This document shows positions 14,421 through 22,978 of a DNA stretch of 31,999 nucleotides, one piece after another. The DNA comes from an uncultured Granulosicoccaceae bacterium (GTDB lineage Bacteria; Pseudomonadota; Gammaproteobacteria; Granulosicoccales; Granulosicoccaceae): NCBI GenBank assembly GCA_937951695.1, contig CALFBL010000050.1, positions 1 to 31,999 on the forward strand, written 5' to 3'. Below the pieces are notes generated by a model. It did not search any database. It saw only the letters and a program-made list of their open reading frames with translations, and had not been told where the DNA came from. The position numbers were made by a program, and so were the translations under genes. Position 1 is the first letter of the stretch. Every line of letters starts with the position of its first letter.

Positions 14421-16349
14421 TTAGTACGCTCCCTTACCGAACAACACGGCGGGGATTGTTTTGAAGAGAATTTTTAAATCCGTTAAAAATCCATGCGATT
14501 CGATATAGTCAACATCCAGTTCGACTTGTTCGGAGAACGCAATTTCGCTGCGTCCGGAAACTTGCCAAATACAGGTGATTCCAGGCTTTACGTCAAGTCT
14601 ACGACGATCTTGCATGCTGTACTGATCCACTTCTGAAGGTACCGGTGGTCTTGGCCCAACCAGTGACATTGAGCCATTTAGCACATTCCACAACTGCGGT
14701 AGCTCATCAATGGAATATTTTCGAATAAACCGACCTATCCGGGTGATGCGTGGATCGTCTTTCATTTTGAATAAAACGCCGCCGTGCATTTCATTTTGTT
14801 CCATTAGCTGTTGTTTAACCGCCTCTGCATCGGTGCGCATGGATCTGAATTTGTACATAGTAAAATAGCGACCGTATTGCCCGACTCGTGTTTGGGAAAA
14901 TACCAATGGACCTGGGGACTCAAGTTTTATCAAAGCTGCCACAGTAAGTATCAGTGGTGATAAGGCGAGCAAGGCAAGTGCAGACACGATGATGTCCATC
15001 AATCGCTTTAGCGTATGACCGAACAGTACCGCAACACTCCAGAAAAAGTGTTGCACGCGGTATCGCAACGCAGCCCCTTGAAAGCTGAAACGAGAGCTGT
15101 TGAATCGATTGATGGCAGCCGATTGCCGCTGGCTTTTGGCCTCCTGTCGCACCCGCCAGAGAAACAGCGGATTGCCTACCAGGTATCGTTGCCACATACG
15201 GCCAGGTTCTTGCAGTAGCCGCCAAGCCCACTCCATGCCGATGTCACGCAACCAACGTGGGGCTCGTGAAATTCGATCGGAGTAAAAATCAAACAACCCG
15301 CCAACGCCCATTCTCACAGCGGGTGTGAGCTCGTCGTGATGATTGCGCAGCCAGGCTTCTTGTTTGGGTGCGCCAAATGCCACCAGTAATATGTCTGCAC
15401 CACTGCTGTTAATGTCATCAATTACTGCACCGGTTTGATCGGGTTCGAAAAAACCGTGCTGATGACCGGCAATGATCAACGCCGGGTGACTTAGGTGTAA
15501 TTTTTCCACCATGACATCGGTGACACCGGGAGCACCACCGAGAAAATACAAGGTATGATGGTTTTTTATGGCCTGTTCGCACAGGAGTGGGAACAGGTCG
15601 GTGCCGTTTACATTATCGCGTAAACCTTTACCAAGAATTTTGCATGCGATGCGAATACCAATGCCGTCGGCAAAGACTGAGGGTAGTGCGTTCAAGGTAT
15701 CGGCGTATTCTGCATCCTTGCAGGCTTTGTTCAAACAGTCAGGATTAACAAACGCAAACTGAGCGGGCTCGTTGTAGTCAATGGCTTGATTGATCCGGTC
15801 CAGGCTCTCTTGAATGGAGAGATTGGAAATGGTGACACCCAGCAAATTAAATTGTTCAGGCTTAGGTGCACTCGGGTTGACACTCATGCAGCGAGCGATC
15901 GTATACCGCAACATAATAGCCAACGATTGTTTTAACGTGTGATTGGGATAGGAGGCGTGTACCGGCCGATCATCGTATTCTGAGCCGGTGAGTTTTTGCA
16001 AACGCCACACCGACATCAGCCCTGGGCGCAAGCCCGATAAGGGCAAGTCACCAGAACGCCTGCGTCGATTCGCTGGTAGTACCGGTGGGCCTACCCAGGC
16101 AACGGTGCCGGCGGCGACGTTCAGTAGGCGTGCAAGATCACGGCCGCGGGGGATGCCGGCAAAGCGCAGAACCGCGTGTCGCCCGTCGGCTTGATTTTGC
16201 CTATCAAATACCCGTCCGGTGCGAAGCTTTGCCTGAATGGCGCGCGCACATAGAATCGGTGCAAGGAACACAATCACAGCGCTCGCTGTGAGGCGATCAA
16301 ACAGAATGCGATTGGTGCGATCTTGTTGCATGGGTACAGTCCTATCCAA
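14421..16349 (-). CDS. Fusion: degenerate PGT + WecG/TagA (GT26) + active phosphoglycosyl transferase
   Basis: The 642 residues hold three domains. Residues about 15-150 resemble a phosphoglycosyl transferase with its motifs eroded (DLARLLNVAAGTVAWVGP at 71-88, then LRPGLMSVWRLQ at 107-118). Residues about 167-400 are a WecG/TagA/CpsF glycosyltransferase (FVNPDCLNKA, FADGIGIRI, VNGTDLF, VAFGAPKQEAWL), which adds the second sugar to a lipid-linked acceptor. Residues about 445-642 are a complete polyprenyl-phosphate sugar transferase: membrane helix, MYKFRSMRTDAE, the D548-E549 pair in SIDELPQLWN, SLVGPRPPVP and a PGIT motif. The enzyme should start the repeat unit on undecaprenyl phosphate and extend it. 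The frame is open and family-like to residue 15, so the long start is preferred over M155. It lies 12 bases after the GT2 gene. Confidence 0.88.
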   Translation of the reverse strand: MDRTVPMQQDRTNRILFDRLTASAVIVFLAPILCARAIQAKLRTGRVFDRQNQADGRHAVLRFAGIPRGRDLARLLNVAAGTVAWVGPPVLPANRRRRSGDLPLSGLRPGLMSVWRLQKLTGSEYDDRPVHASYPNHTLKQSLAIMLRYTIARCMSVNPSAPKPEQFNLLGVTISNLSIQESLDRINQAIDYNEPAQFAFVNPDCLNKACKDAEYADTLNALPSVFADGIGIRIACKILGKGLRDNVNGTDLFPLLCEQAIKNHHTLYFLGGAPGVTDVMVEKLHLSHPALIIAGHQHGFFEPDQTGAVIDDINSSGADILLVAFGAPKQEAWLRNHHDELTPAVRMGVGGLFDFYSDRISRAPRWLRDIGMEWAWRLLQEPGRMWQRYLVGNPLFLWRVRQEAKSQRQSAAINRFNSSRFSFQGAALRYRVQHFFWSVAVLFGHTLKRLMDIIVSALALLALSPLILTVAALIKLESPGPLVFSQTRVGQYGRYFTMYKFRSMRTDAEAVKQQLMEQNEMHGGVLFKMKDDPRITRIGRFIRKYSIDELPQLWNVLNGSMSLVGPRPPVPSEVDQYSMQDRRRLDVKPGITCIWQVSGRSEIAFSEQVELDVDYIESHGFLTDLKILFKTIPAVLFGKGAY

Positions 16350-16361
16350 TTGGCCCGATGG

Positions 16362-17414
16362 TCAGTTACGCGCCAACGCTATACGCAAGCGTTGGGTCGA
16401 GCCCAGTAGCTTGATGGCAATCGGTTCCAGTGAACGGTAAACCGCTTTGGGTGTGAGTCGCTGAAGTAGGGCCGCACCGACCGTCATCAATGTTCGTGAA
16501 GGTTCACGCCATACAATTGAGGGCGCTTGTTTCATCGCTTGACTCACCAGCGATAACGCCAATTTTCCGTCCTGCAGGCGAATGGCCTGACGCGAGAGAT
16601 AGCGCAATTGATACGCTCTGGCTAATCCACCTGCCCGCGCGACCAGTTCAGGAGAGTGCTTTTCGCTCTTGTCGATAACCGCTTCCCAGGTTGCAAGCTG
16701 TTTCGGGATATCTGCTGACAAGCTGTTTGAATTCAGCCGGTATACGGTAAGTGCCTCTGAGAGCCCTTCTATCTTCCAGCTCGTTAATGAGGCGATACGT
16801 ATCCAGCACTCGATGTCTTCAGATTGACGAAAATTGTCGTCAAAAAAGTACTGTTCCGTGTCGCCGTACAAGTTGTTCTCAAAGGCGATATCGGCGAAAA
16901 CTTGCGCGCGAATTACCGGCGCTGAACCGTTGCCGATCGGATTCCTGCACAGCAGGTGTTCAGCGGTGATGCCACTGAGTTTGGGCATCTGATAGGTGTT
17001 CATCAGTTCCCCAGCTTCGTTCATGAAAACAGAACGTGAAAAGCTCACACCCACCTCGGGTGAGTCGTTCAAATGAGCGACATGCTTTTCCAGTTTATCC
17101 ATGGTCCATCGATCGTCGGAATCGAGTAGGGCGATGTACTGACCGCGCGCCTGACGAATTCCTGTGTTTCTGGCACCGGCAAGGCCACGATTTTTTTCAT
17201 GAGTCACTATGCGAATGCGTTCATCACGGTAGGATTCACAGATTTCACGGCTCTTGTCTGGGCCAAGATCGTCGACGATAATGAATTCAAAGTCGATGAA
17301 GCTTTGGCTCAATACCGAATCCACAGCGTCGGCGACAAATCGTTCTACGCCGTAGATGGGCATTACCACACTGACCAGTGGAGCGGATGTTGTGTCGTTA
17401 TGTGCTTGGCTCAT
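16362..17414 (-). CDS. Family 2 glycosyltransferase
   Basis: This 350-residue GT-A fold enzyme transfers a sugar from a nucleotide donor to the lipid-linked repeat unit at the cytoplasmic face. The N-terminal domain shows VSVVMPIYGVERFVADAVDSV (residues about 14-34), VDD near 48-50, the AGARNTGI acceptor-side motif near 79-86 and the metal-binding DSDD in LLDSDDRW near 97-104. The C-terminal 150 residues are helical, with no membrane helix. It stands between flippase and GT26-PGT in one operon, with gaps of 11-12 bases. It is the only separate glycosyltransferase in this block, so the repeat unit may be short. Confidence 0.92.
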   Translation of the reverse strand: MSQAHNDTTSAPLVSVVMPIYGVERFVADAVDSVLSQSFIDFEFIIVDDLGPDKSREICESYRDERIRIVTHEKNRGLAGARNTGIRQARGQYIALLDSDDRWTMDKLEKHVAHLNDSPEVGVSFSRSVFMNEAGELMNTYQMPKLSGITAEHLLCRNPIGNGSAPVIRAQVFADIAFENNLYGDTEQYFFDDNFRQSEDIECWIRIASLTSWKIEGLSEALTVYRLNSNSLSADIPKQLATWEAVIDKSEKHSPELVARAGGLARAYQLRYLSRQAIRLQDGKLALSLVSQAMKQAPSIVWREPSRTLMTVGAALLQRLTPKAVYRSLEPIAIKLLGSTQRLRIALARN

Positions 17415-17425
17415 GATGGGTTACC

Positions 17426-18802
17426 TCATTGACGAGCGACAGCAGCCGCTGTCGGTATGGATGCTGAGTCGATGTCCGACGGAGTGAGGTTCAACGTGTT
17501 CAGATGGTACGAACGCACATTGACCCAGTAATACAACGGGGCGTTAAGCAGATAGAGGATTAACACTGCCAGGGCCGCTCCCATAATTCCCCACTGAACG
17601 CCGATTAACAACGCAACGGTATACAGGATGGTAAAGGGCAGATACCAGCGCAGATCGGCTTGGGTTCGATTGCTGGCTCGCAAGTACTGCGATGCAGATT
17701 CGTTTAGCGCCAATGGAATCCCTGCTAGACAGAATATAATCAGAATGGGTACAGCGCCGTGTTCAACCCACTGGTTGCCAAAGACGATCGGTACGTACCA
17801 CTGGGCGGTTGTTGCCTGCAGTGCAACCCAAGGAATGATCACGAGTAGAGTCAAACTCAGCCCACGTTCGAAGCGAGAGCGTATAGGATTTAGATCTGAA
17901 CTTGCGCACAGGTAGCTGTATAGGGCTCGAGTCAGTGCCGACAACAGGCTTCGGGTAATGCCCAGCCCTGCATTCATGGCAAAAAAGTAGACGCCCAGTG
18001 CGTTCACACCCAACAGCGAGCCCACAATCAGCACATCGATATTGGTTCTAAAAATGGTGAGCAGCTCAACCCCGAGCACGTTTCGGCCAAAGCGGACAAT
18101 GCTGCGGCTGGCTTGCCAGGATTGTGGCCATTGAGCCTTGTACTTGACTCGGCGGCGTTGTGGAATAACCCATAAAGGCACCACTAACACCTTGGGAAGT
18201 ATCAGCGCCCAGACACCAAAACCGGTTACCGCCAGGGTGATCGTCAGAATTGAATCCCCTATGGCTTGAAAAATGTCTCCTTTCGCAAGTGCATCCAGAT
18301 GATTGTTGCGCTGGTTCAATGCGCCGTGCAGTTCACCGAAAGGCATCATTAAATACGACAGGGCGAGCACGCATATCGGCCAGACCAGTTCAGGTGCGTT
18401 GTACCACATCGCTATGGGGTAGGCGAGCGCGCACTGCACGGCGAACAGAAACAGTCCGATGGCCCAATTCAGGGCGTTGGCGATATGTTTGTGGTGTTCA
18501 AGCTGCTCATCTTTTGCCTGAACGATGTAGGCCGAGGTGGCAAAGCGTGCGATGACGTGAGCAATCTCGTTGCTGGCTAGAGCGATGGCGGCCAAACCAA
18601 AGTATTCGGGCGTCATAAGGCGCGCCACGATCAAAGTGGTCAGTAAGCGAAAAACTCGCCCGATTACCTGAGCCATGCTAAGCCACCCAGCACCGCTCAG
18701 GAAAGCGTCTGACGAAATTCGTCTCAGTATTTGTTGAGGCCAGGACATAACGCGATGTGCAGCGTTTTCGTTAGCCCCTTCTTGGTTACGGGGTTCGAGC
18801 AT
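17426..18802 (-). CDS. Polysaccharide flippase, Wzx-like (MOP superfamily)
   Basis: This 458-residue inner-membrane protein with about twelve helices is of the polysaccharide-biosynthesis/lipid-II flippase type (SGAGWLSMAQVIGRVFRLLTTLIVARLM at about 36-63 is the usual first helix and Arg-rich loop). It should flip the undecaprenyl-linked repeat unit to the periplasm. It is first in the minus-strand operon and is divergent from the STAS-exporter operon. The start ATG at 18802 has only a weak ribosome-binding site; an alternative is the ATG at 18748 (MSWPQQ), which would remove an 18-residue hydrophilic tail. Confidence 0.9.
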   Translation of the reverse strand: MLEPRNQEGANENAAHRVMSWPQQILRRISSDAFLSGAGWLSMAQVIGRVFRLLTTLIVARLMTPEYFGLAAIALASNEIAHVIARFATSAYIVQAKDEQLEHHKHIANALNWAIGLFLFAVQCALAYPIAMWYNAPELVWPICVLALSYLMMPFGELHGALNQRNNHLDALAKGDIFQAIGDSILTITLAVTGFGVWALILPKVLVVPLWVIPQRRRVKYKAQWPQSWQASRSIVRFGRNVLGVELLTIFRTNIDVLIVGSLLGVNALGVYFFAMNAGLGITRSLLSALTRALYSYLCASSDLNPIRSRFERGLSLTLLVIIPWVALQATTAQWYVPIVFGNQWVEHGAVPILIIFCLAGIPLALNESASQYLRASNRTQADLRWYLPFTILYTVALLIGVQWGIMGAALAVLILYLLNAPLYYWVNVRSYHLNTLNLTPSDIDSASIPTAAAVARQ

Positions 18803-19171
18803 TTTCGATGCTTCTTATTGTTATTAGGGTGCGGAATCTTTTCCGACCGCTGCCAACGTTTACGGCCGCTGCGGTAGATCTCTGACCGCGGATGTCAAAT
18901 TGATGTGCTGTCTTGAGGGGTGGTCGAAAAGATAGTCGTCTCTGTGAACGGATCGACGGTATGAGATCTGTCGCAAAATGTGGCTCATTGTTGCCGATTG
19001 TCGCAATACGACCGCCAGACACTCGATCGCTGCGGTTTTGAGATAGATCTCACAGTATACCCGTCCGTTTGTAGCCAATGCGACATAGGGAATGGGTTTG
19101 ATTAAAGCTAAGCCATTTGGTTGGAGTGCCGATATCTGCATCACAACTATGTCGACTTTTGAGGGGTAGCA
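18803..19171. promoter_or_regulatory. Divergent control region of the two exopolysaccharide operons
   Basis: These 369 bases separate the minus-strand flippase operon from the plus-strand STAS-exporter operon and must carry both promoters. I see no coding frame I believe in. The notable content is three copies of a (T/C)AGATCTC(A/T) element, at 18875-18883 (plus strand), 18962-18970 (minus strand) and 19044-19052 (plus strand). The second and third form an 11-base inverted repeat with one mismatch. A GAGGGG ribosome-binding site ends the region before the TTG start. Confidence 0.5.
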
Positions 19172-19510
19172 TTGATTTCGTTGGAGCATCAAGCACTTCA
19201 GGAGCGTGACCTGGTCGTCTTGACAGGACGCTTAGTCGCATCGGTCAGTGCAGGCATTGCGGATGAACTCGTCGCTATTTTTAACGACGGCAGTGGCGTG
19301 CTGCACTTAGAGATGTCGGCTGTCGAGTACATCGACTCCAAAGGCTTATCAGCATTGGTTAGCGTGATGCGTCGTGTGCACAAGGATGAAGGATCGTTTG
19401 TGTTGGTCAGTATCAGCGATGAAGTGCGCACCTTATTAGAGCTGACTCAGCTCGATGGGGCTTTTGTGTTTCTCGATGATGGCAATTCGGGGAACTCACG
19501 TGCAGCCTGA
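19172..19510 (+). CDS. STAS-domain protein (anti-sigma-factor antagonist / SypA-like)
   Basis: This 112-residue single STAS domain starts at TTG with a GAGGGG Shine-Dalgarno. The fold pattern is clear: LVVLTGRLVASVSAGIADEL, then VLHLEMSAVEYIDSKGLSALVSVMRRV. The Ser phosphorylated in this family falls at S56, just after D55. Family members act as phosphorylation-switched binding proteins; in Vibrio fischeri, SypA is a single STAS protein that controls Syp polysaccharide production. The gene opens the exporter operon and overlaps the next gene by 11 bases, so a role in polysaccharide output is likely. No matching kinase or phosphatase (SypE/RsbW type) is in the window. Confidence 0.88.
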   Translation: MISLEHQALQERDLVVLTGRLVASVSAGIADELVAIFNDGSGVLHLEMSAVEYIDSKGLSALVSVMRRVHKDEGSFVLVSISDEVRTLLELTQLDGAFVFLDDGNSGNSRAA

Positions 19511-21236
19511 TCGCGTCACTAGAGTGCTCGTTAACTTACTGTCGACCGCACTGACATTGCTTATTCTATCGGGCTGCAATGCGTTGCCCAATAACGCTGA
19601 CACAGGACCCGCCACGACGTTGATTGGGGACGATCCGCTGAACTCCGAGGGAGGACCGAATCGTCTTAGTGGGCAAGTGTCAGAAGAGGCCACTGTATGG
19701 CGATTGGGATCTTTGGAAGGCTTTTGTTCGGCACAGTACGGTGGTGTAGAAGGTGGATTGGTGGTGGATGACGTATTGCTGTCAACCGATGCCCTGTTCG
19801 ATACCGCTGACCCAACGCTGTCGGAGGCGGGTGGAGCTGTACTTGAGCAGCTTGCCCGACGGTTAGCCTCCTACGAGGATGTCAAGCGCATTGAATTGGT
19901 CGGCCATGCTGACAAACGAGGCAGTGCTTCGAAGAATTATCAACTCGCCCTGGGCCGGGCAGAGTCTGTTCGAGCCTGGCTACAAAACAATTTGTCAGAG
20001 CCCATTGATATGCGGGTGTTAAGTTTGGGTGAATCACAATCAAGCGGACCCAAGTTTGGTCACTCATTGGCGAACGATCGCCGGGTAGATGTGCGGATTA
20101 TTGTTGCAGGCACAACCGGCAACAGTATTGATAGCACGCTGTGTTCACTGCCGTCTGCGCCTGGGCAAACAGCGCATGGCTCGGCCTTGCAGGTTAACGC
20201 TAACGCCGTGTTGTCCGGCGGTGCCATGCGGAACCGACTGGACCCGTTTCGAGATGAATTGCCGTTGTCACCAGGGGATCAACTGCAATTAGCGATCGCC
20301 GGTGATGAAGATCTTAACGGCGTCTATGAGGTGTCGATCGGTGGCGGGATAGACATACCGCTACTGGGCAGGCTGGTGGTTATGGGGTTGACCGTTCCTG
20401 CAGTCAAGGCGATCCTGGCCGATGAGCTGGTCGATCAACAACTGATCCGCCCTGACGCGGTGAGCGTTGATGCGCACATCGTTGAATACGCCCCCATCGA
20501 AGTTTTCGTCCGTGGTGCTGTGTTCAATAAAGGGCGTGTGTCGATCAACAACGCCAAAGCTGAGTTGCTTGAGCTGCGTGCCATCCGCGAGGGTGGGGAC
20601 GATGGTAAGGGGCGATTATTGAGCTTTGCGCTTCAACAGGCTGGCGGTGTTCGGCCTGATGCAGATCTATCCAGCATTCAGATATTACGCAACGGAAAAA
20701 CCATACCAGTAAATCTGAACGGGCTGGTGCATGGTGAATTGGTGCGAGATGTGCCGTTAGTGTCCGGTGATGAAATAGTTGTCGCCAGTACCGGACGCTT
20801 TGACAAAGCGTTAGTGTCGCCCACGCAAATTACCCCGCCGGGTATCCGCATTTTTGTATCAAATACCACAACTCCTGTGTTCGGCAATGCCAGTGCGCAC
20901 ATTACCAAGGATGAGACGAATGTTCCTTATGGCACGCGAGTGGCGCAGGCTCTAACCAGCATCAACTGTGTGGGTGGTGCGGCCGGTGTGAACGCTGCCC
21001 GTCGAACCATACTTATCTCGAAAGATTATCAAACCGGTCAGGTGGCTGTGACTGAACGATCGGTTCAGCGGCTTCTGCGTGAGCCAAACCGTCTGGATGT
21101 TAATCCTTTTTTAATGCCAGGTGACTCTCTTGCCTGTTTCGATGCGGATGTGTCCAACATTCGCGAAATCGCCAAGGTTTTCGCCGATCTGTTAAGCCCG
21201 CTTGTGGCATTTTCAATGATTTTTGGACGGTTCTAG
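19500..21236 (+). CDS. OmpA-Wza fusion lipoprotein, polysaccharide exporter
   Basis: I start this at the GTG at 19500 (578 residues), which has a CGGGGA ribosome-binding site and overlaps the STAS gene by 11 bases; an ATG at 19455 is also in frame. A lipoprotein signal ends with the lipobox L-S-G-C (Cys26). Residues about 80-205 form an OmpA-like domain with GHAD and GRAESV, so the two peptidoglycan-binding residues are present as D138 and R153, and NDRRVDV is present too. From residue 255 a polysaccharide export domain follows (LSPGDQLQLAIAG), then an SLBB-like segment (EVFVRGAVFNKGRV), a second such region and a C-terminal amphipathic helix ending at IFGRF, as in Wza, where it spans the outer membrane. 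It should be the outer-membrane export channel for the Wzy-type polymer. Confidence 0.9.
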   Translation: MQPDRVTRVLVNLLSTALTLLILSGCNALPNNADTGPATTLIGDDPLNSEGGPNRLSGQVSEEATVWRLGSLEGFCSAQYGGVEGGLVVDDVLLSTDALFDTADPTLSEAGGAVLEQLARRLASYEDVKRIELVGHADKRGSASKNYQLALGRAESVRAWLQNNLSEPIDMRVLSLGESQSSGPKFGHSLANDRRVDVRIIVAGTTGNSIDSTLCSLPSAPGQTAHGSALQVNANAVLSGGAMRNRLDPFRDELPLSPGDQLQLAIAGDEDLNGVYEVSIGGGIDIPLLGRLVVMGLTVPAVKAILADELVDQQLIRPDAVSVDAHIVEYAPIEVFVRGAVFNKGRVSINNAKAELLELRAIREGGDDGKGRLLSFALQQAGGVRPDADLSSIQILRNGKTIPVNLNGLVHGELVRDVPLVSGDEIVVASTGRFDKALVSPTQITPPGIRIFVSNTTTPVFGNASAHITKDETNVPYGTRVAQALTSINCVGGAAGVNAARRTILISKDYQTGQVAVTERSVQRLLREPNRLDVNPFLMPGDSLACFDADVSNIREIAKVFADLLSPLVAFSMIFGRF

Positions 21237-21247
21237 TCCGACCGAAC

Positions 21248-22978
21248 ATGAATCAGGATGAACCCCCATTAAAAAACTTTGCGTGGCCCCGGAAACTGAA
21301 GTCTGGTGCAACGTCAACCGTGGCTGGCAAAACTGAAGAGTCCAACGCTGTCGATGTGTTGTTGCTTGACGATACCGATGCGTCTTTGGCCGCTAATGCT
21401 GATGTACATAACGACGTTAGGTCGCGAGTGAATGGGAAGGCTTGGTGGGCAAGGCGATATAATGCTGCAGACGTGCGTGAAGACAAGAATGAAATAGCGC
21501 ATGAGTTTGCGCATAACTATGATGTCGATGACGAGGATGCGCATGGCGAATCCACTGCAGAAGTACCGGTTCGTCGGCATGGTTTTTTTCGACGCTTACT
21601 GTCACCTCGGCGTACTGAAATCGGCGGCGTTCGTCGCCCGTTTTGGCGGCGTTGGTTCTATTCGATATTCTTTTTCCTGGGTATGCTGACCATCTGGGTG
21701 CCAGTGGTTTCGTATGTCGCGCTGGCGCCGCCGGTCTACAACAGCTCCTGGACGATTCTGATACCAGGTACTCAGGTTGGTGCGTCACTCGATATAGCGA
21801 GCGTTGGTGAGGCCTTTACCGATGTAAAAACGCCCTATGGCGGGAATTCATTCAGCCCGGGTGTAAACTTCAAAATGATCATGTCGAGCTCCAGCGTTAT
21901 GACGAAGGCTGGGAATAAGTTGGGCATGACACTGGACGAGTACGGAAATCCCAAAATACAGGTCACTGATCAGGCAGCGACATTGGCGGTGGTGTTCAGT
22001 GGCGATACCCCTGAACTCGCCCAAGCAAAGTCTACGGCCTTGTACGATGCATTTCACGAAGAGCTGGACCTACTCAGGAAAGATGAAGTGAGCTCTCGAC
22101 GGGCGGGAAGTCTTGAGCAACTGGACGCGTACCGCACGCAAGCGGAAGTGGCTGGCAAAGCACTGGCGGCCTTTCGTGATAAATCCACGGTGGTGTCGGT
22201 TGATCAATACCGAGCGCTGGTAGATTCCGCCGGGAAACTTGAGCAATCGTTATTGGAGGCTCGTGTGAACCGGGATGCAATTTCTTCGCGACTGGATTCG
22301 ATGGCCGATACGCTTGGTGTGGATGCCTATCGTGCCGCCGATGTTATGCTGCTGCGGCAAGACAAACTGGTGCAGGTGTTGTCTGGCGAGTACGCACGTC
22401 TACGCGCCATGTATATCGAGGCAGCATCCATACTCGGCGTAAAACACCCAAAAGTTGTTCATGCCAGAGCCAAGGCAAACTCAGCTCGACAATCGATGAT
22501 TGATCGGGTTCGACGTGTCGTGGGAGAGGTGGAAGAAGGATTGTTGTCGAGCTATCTGCCAGATCCTGTAGGTAATGATGGCCAGTTGTACAAAGATGTG
22601 GTGACGTTTGAAGCCGAGCGTGAGGCATTGACTCAGGAAATTACCTCATCTGAACAGCTGTTGGCGGAAATGCGAGCACGAATCGCGATTGCAGGAACCG
22701 ATCTTGATCAATTGGAAGAACTCGAGCGGGAGCAAAAACTGGCGACAACCATCCTCGTCTCTGCAACATCGAACCTTGATCTGGGCCGTTCGAACATTTA
22801 TGCGACCTACCCATTAACCCAAGTGTTGGTGAAACCGACCTTGCCCGATCGTCCCAAGCGACTGTTGAAACTGCTGGCCATCCTTGGCGGGCTCATTGGT
22901 TCAGGGTTGATCGTTCTTAGCATCCTCGTGGTGAAGTACAGAGACCGATGGCGCCAGCTAATATTGAAGAGCGCATAG
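21248..22978 (+). CDS. Wzz/GumC-like polysaccharide co-polymerase without kinase
   Basis: This 576-residue inner-membrane protein has two membrane helices (about 137-160 and 540-563) enclosing a large coiled-coil periplasmic domain, the layout of polysaccharide co-polymerases that set chain length and contact the exporter. The segment after the first helix (PPVYNSSWTILIPG) is typical of the Wzz N-terminal region. There is no tyrosine kinase domain and no Walker motif; only a short tail follows the second helix. The first 130 residues are cytoplasmic, highly charged and low in complexity (YDVDDEDAHG, RRHGFFRRLLSPRR), which is unusually long. It begins 11 bases after the exporter and overlaps the polymerase gene by 31 bases. 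Confidence 0.87.
   Translation: MNQDEPPLKNFAWPRKLKSGATSTVAGKTEESNAVDVLLLDDTDASLAANADVHNDVRSRVNGKAWWARRYNAADVREDKNEIAHEFAHNYDVDDEDAHGESTAEVPVRRHGFFRRLLSPRRTEIGGVRRPFWRRWFYSIFFFLGMLTIWVPVVSYVALAPPVYNSSWTILIPGTQVGASLDIASVGEAFTDVKTPYGGNSFSPGVNFKMIMSSSSVMTKAGNKLGMTLDEYGNPKIQVTDQAATLAVVFSGDTPELAQAKSTALYDAFHEELDLLRKDEVSSRRAGSLEQLDAYRTQAEVAGKALAAFRDKSTVVSVDQYRALVDSAGKLEQSLLEARVNRDAISSRLDSMADTLGVDAYRAADVMLLRQDKLVQVLSGEYARLRAMYIEAASILGVKHPKVVHARAKANSARQSMIDRVRRVVGEVEEGLLSSYLPDPVGNDGQLYKDVVTFEAEREALTQEITSSEQLLAEMRARIAIAGTDLDQLEELEREQKLATTILVSATSNLDLGRSNIYATYPLTQVLVKPTLPDRPKRLLKLLAILGGLIGSGLIVLSILVVKYRDRWRQLILKSA

Noticed and set aside
18981..18995. Sigma-54-like TGGCTC...TTGC element before the STAS gene
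   Set aside because: The GG to GC spacing is nine, one short of the required ten, so it should not work as a sigma-54 promoter.
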